Shown piece by piece: positions 6,894 through 6,994 of a stretch of 6,994 nt of DNA (positions are counted from its first letter, which is position 1; the number at the start of each line of letters is the position of its first letter). The DNA is from Cytophagaceae bacterium. Lineage in GTDB: Bacteria > Bacteroidota > Bacteroidia > Cytophagales > Spirosomataceae. Below the pieces are notes generated by a model. That model searched no databases, had not been told where the DNA came from, and saw only the letters and a program-made list of their open reading frames with translations. The translations under genes and the position numbers were made by a program. The stretch spans positions 1-6,994 of the forward strand of contig CANHCG010000090.1 in assembly GCA_947459055.1 (NCBI GenBank), read 5' to 3'.

Positions 6894-6994
6894 ATGAACA
6901 AAACTACATTCCTCTTCATTTGCTTATTGGCAAATTCCCTTTTCGCTCAATCGATTCCGAAAGTAAACGGTATTCCCTTGGGCATGGTATCCTA
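6894..6994 (+). CDS. Exported protein, 5' end only (runs off the window)
   Basis: ATG at 6894 opens a frame that stays open to the right edge, giving 33 complete codons. The N-terminus MNKTTFLFICLLANSLFAQ is a typical short Bacteroidota Sec signal peptide, with cleavage likely after A18, before Q19. The mature start reads SIPKVNGIPLGMVS. C10 is not in a convincing lipobox, so a lipoprotein is unlikely. The start lies 1 nt after the stop of the Spy-like gene, so the two are probably co-transcribed. In Bacteroidota such a partner is often an outer-membrane or periplasmic protein, but the visible part does not identify a family. Confidence 0.65.
   Translation, partial: MNKTTFLFICLLANSLFAQSIPKVNGIPLGMVS

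Overview
The window looks like a chromosomal segment of a Bacteroidota bacterium, probably of the Cytophagia/Cytophagales type. The assignment rests on the gene content, moderate GC, the lack of Shine-Dalgarno motifs before any of the start codons, and A/T-rich leaders. The phylum is reasonably supported. The order is a guess.

Most of the window (28-6493) is one compact, co-directional six-gene block that I recognise as a complete ebo cluster, eboA-eboB-eboC-eboD-eboE-eboF. It is related to the EDB cluster of Pseudomonas fluorescens NZI7, the ebo cluster linked to scytonemin precursor export in Nostoc punctiforme, and the ebo operon carried by the Phycorickettsia endosymbiont and its eustigmatophyte algal hosts. 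Junctions are very tight: 5 nt, a 1-nt overlap, 9 nt, 1 nt and 2 nt. A single polycistronic mRNA with translational coupling is therefore likely. The products are EboA (small conserved protein of unknown role), EboB (TatD-like metal hydrolase), EboC (UbiA-like membrane prenyltransferase), EboD (3-dehydroquinate synthase-like sugar-phosphate cyclase), EboE (xylose-isomerase-like TIM barrel) and EboF (alkaline phosphatase/phosphodiesterase superfamily).

A plausible, unproven scheme is that EboD cyclises a sugar phosphate. EboE, EboB and EboF would then isomerise, hydrolyse or transfer phosphate on it, and EboC would attach it to an isoprenoid in the inner membrane. Such a lipid-linked cyclitol could explain the reported link to periplasmic export. 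To my knowledge the end product of any ebo cluster is not established, so this is the most interesting system here.

After a 36-nt gap with an A/T-only inverted repeat, a second short operon begins: a secreted, helical, methionine-rich Spy/CpxP-like protein (6530-6892), followed 1 nt later by the start of another exported protein that runs off the right edge (6894-6994). No RNA genes, mobile elements, CRISPR arrays or gene-free stretch above 300 bases were seen.
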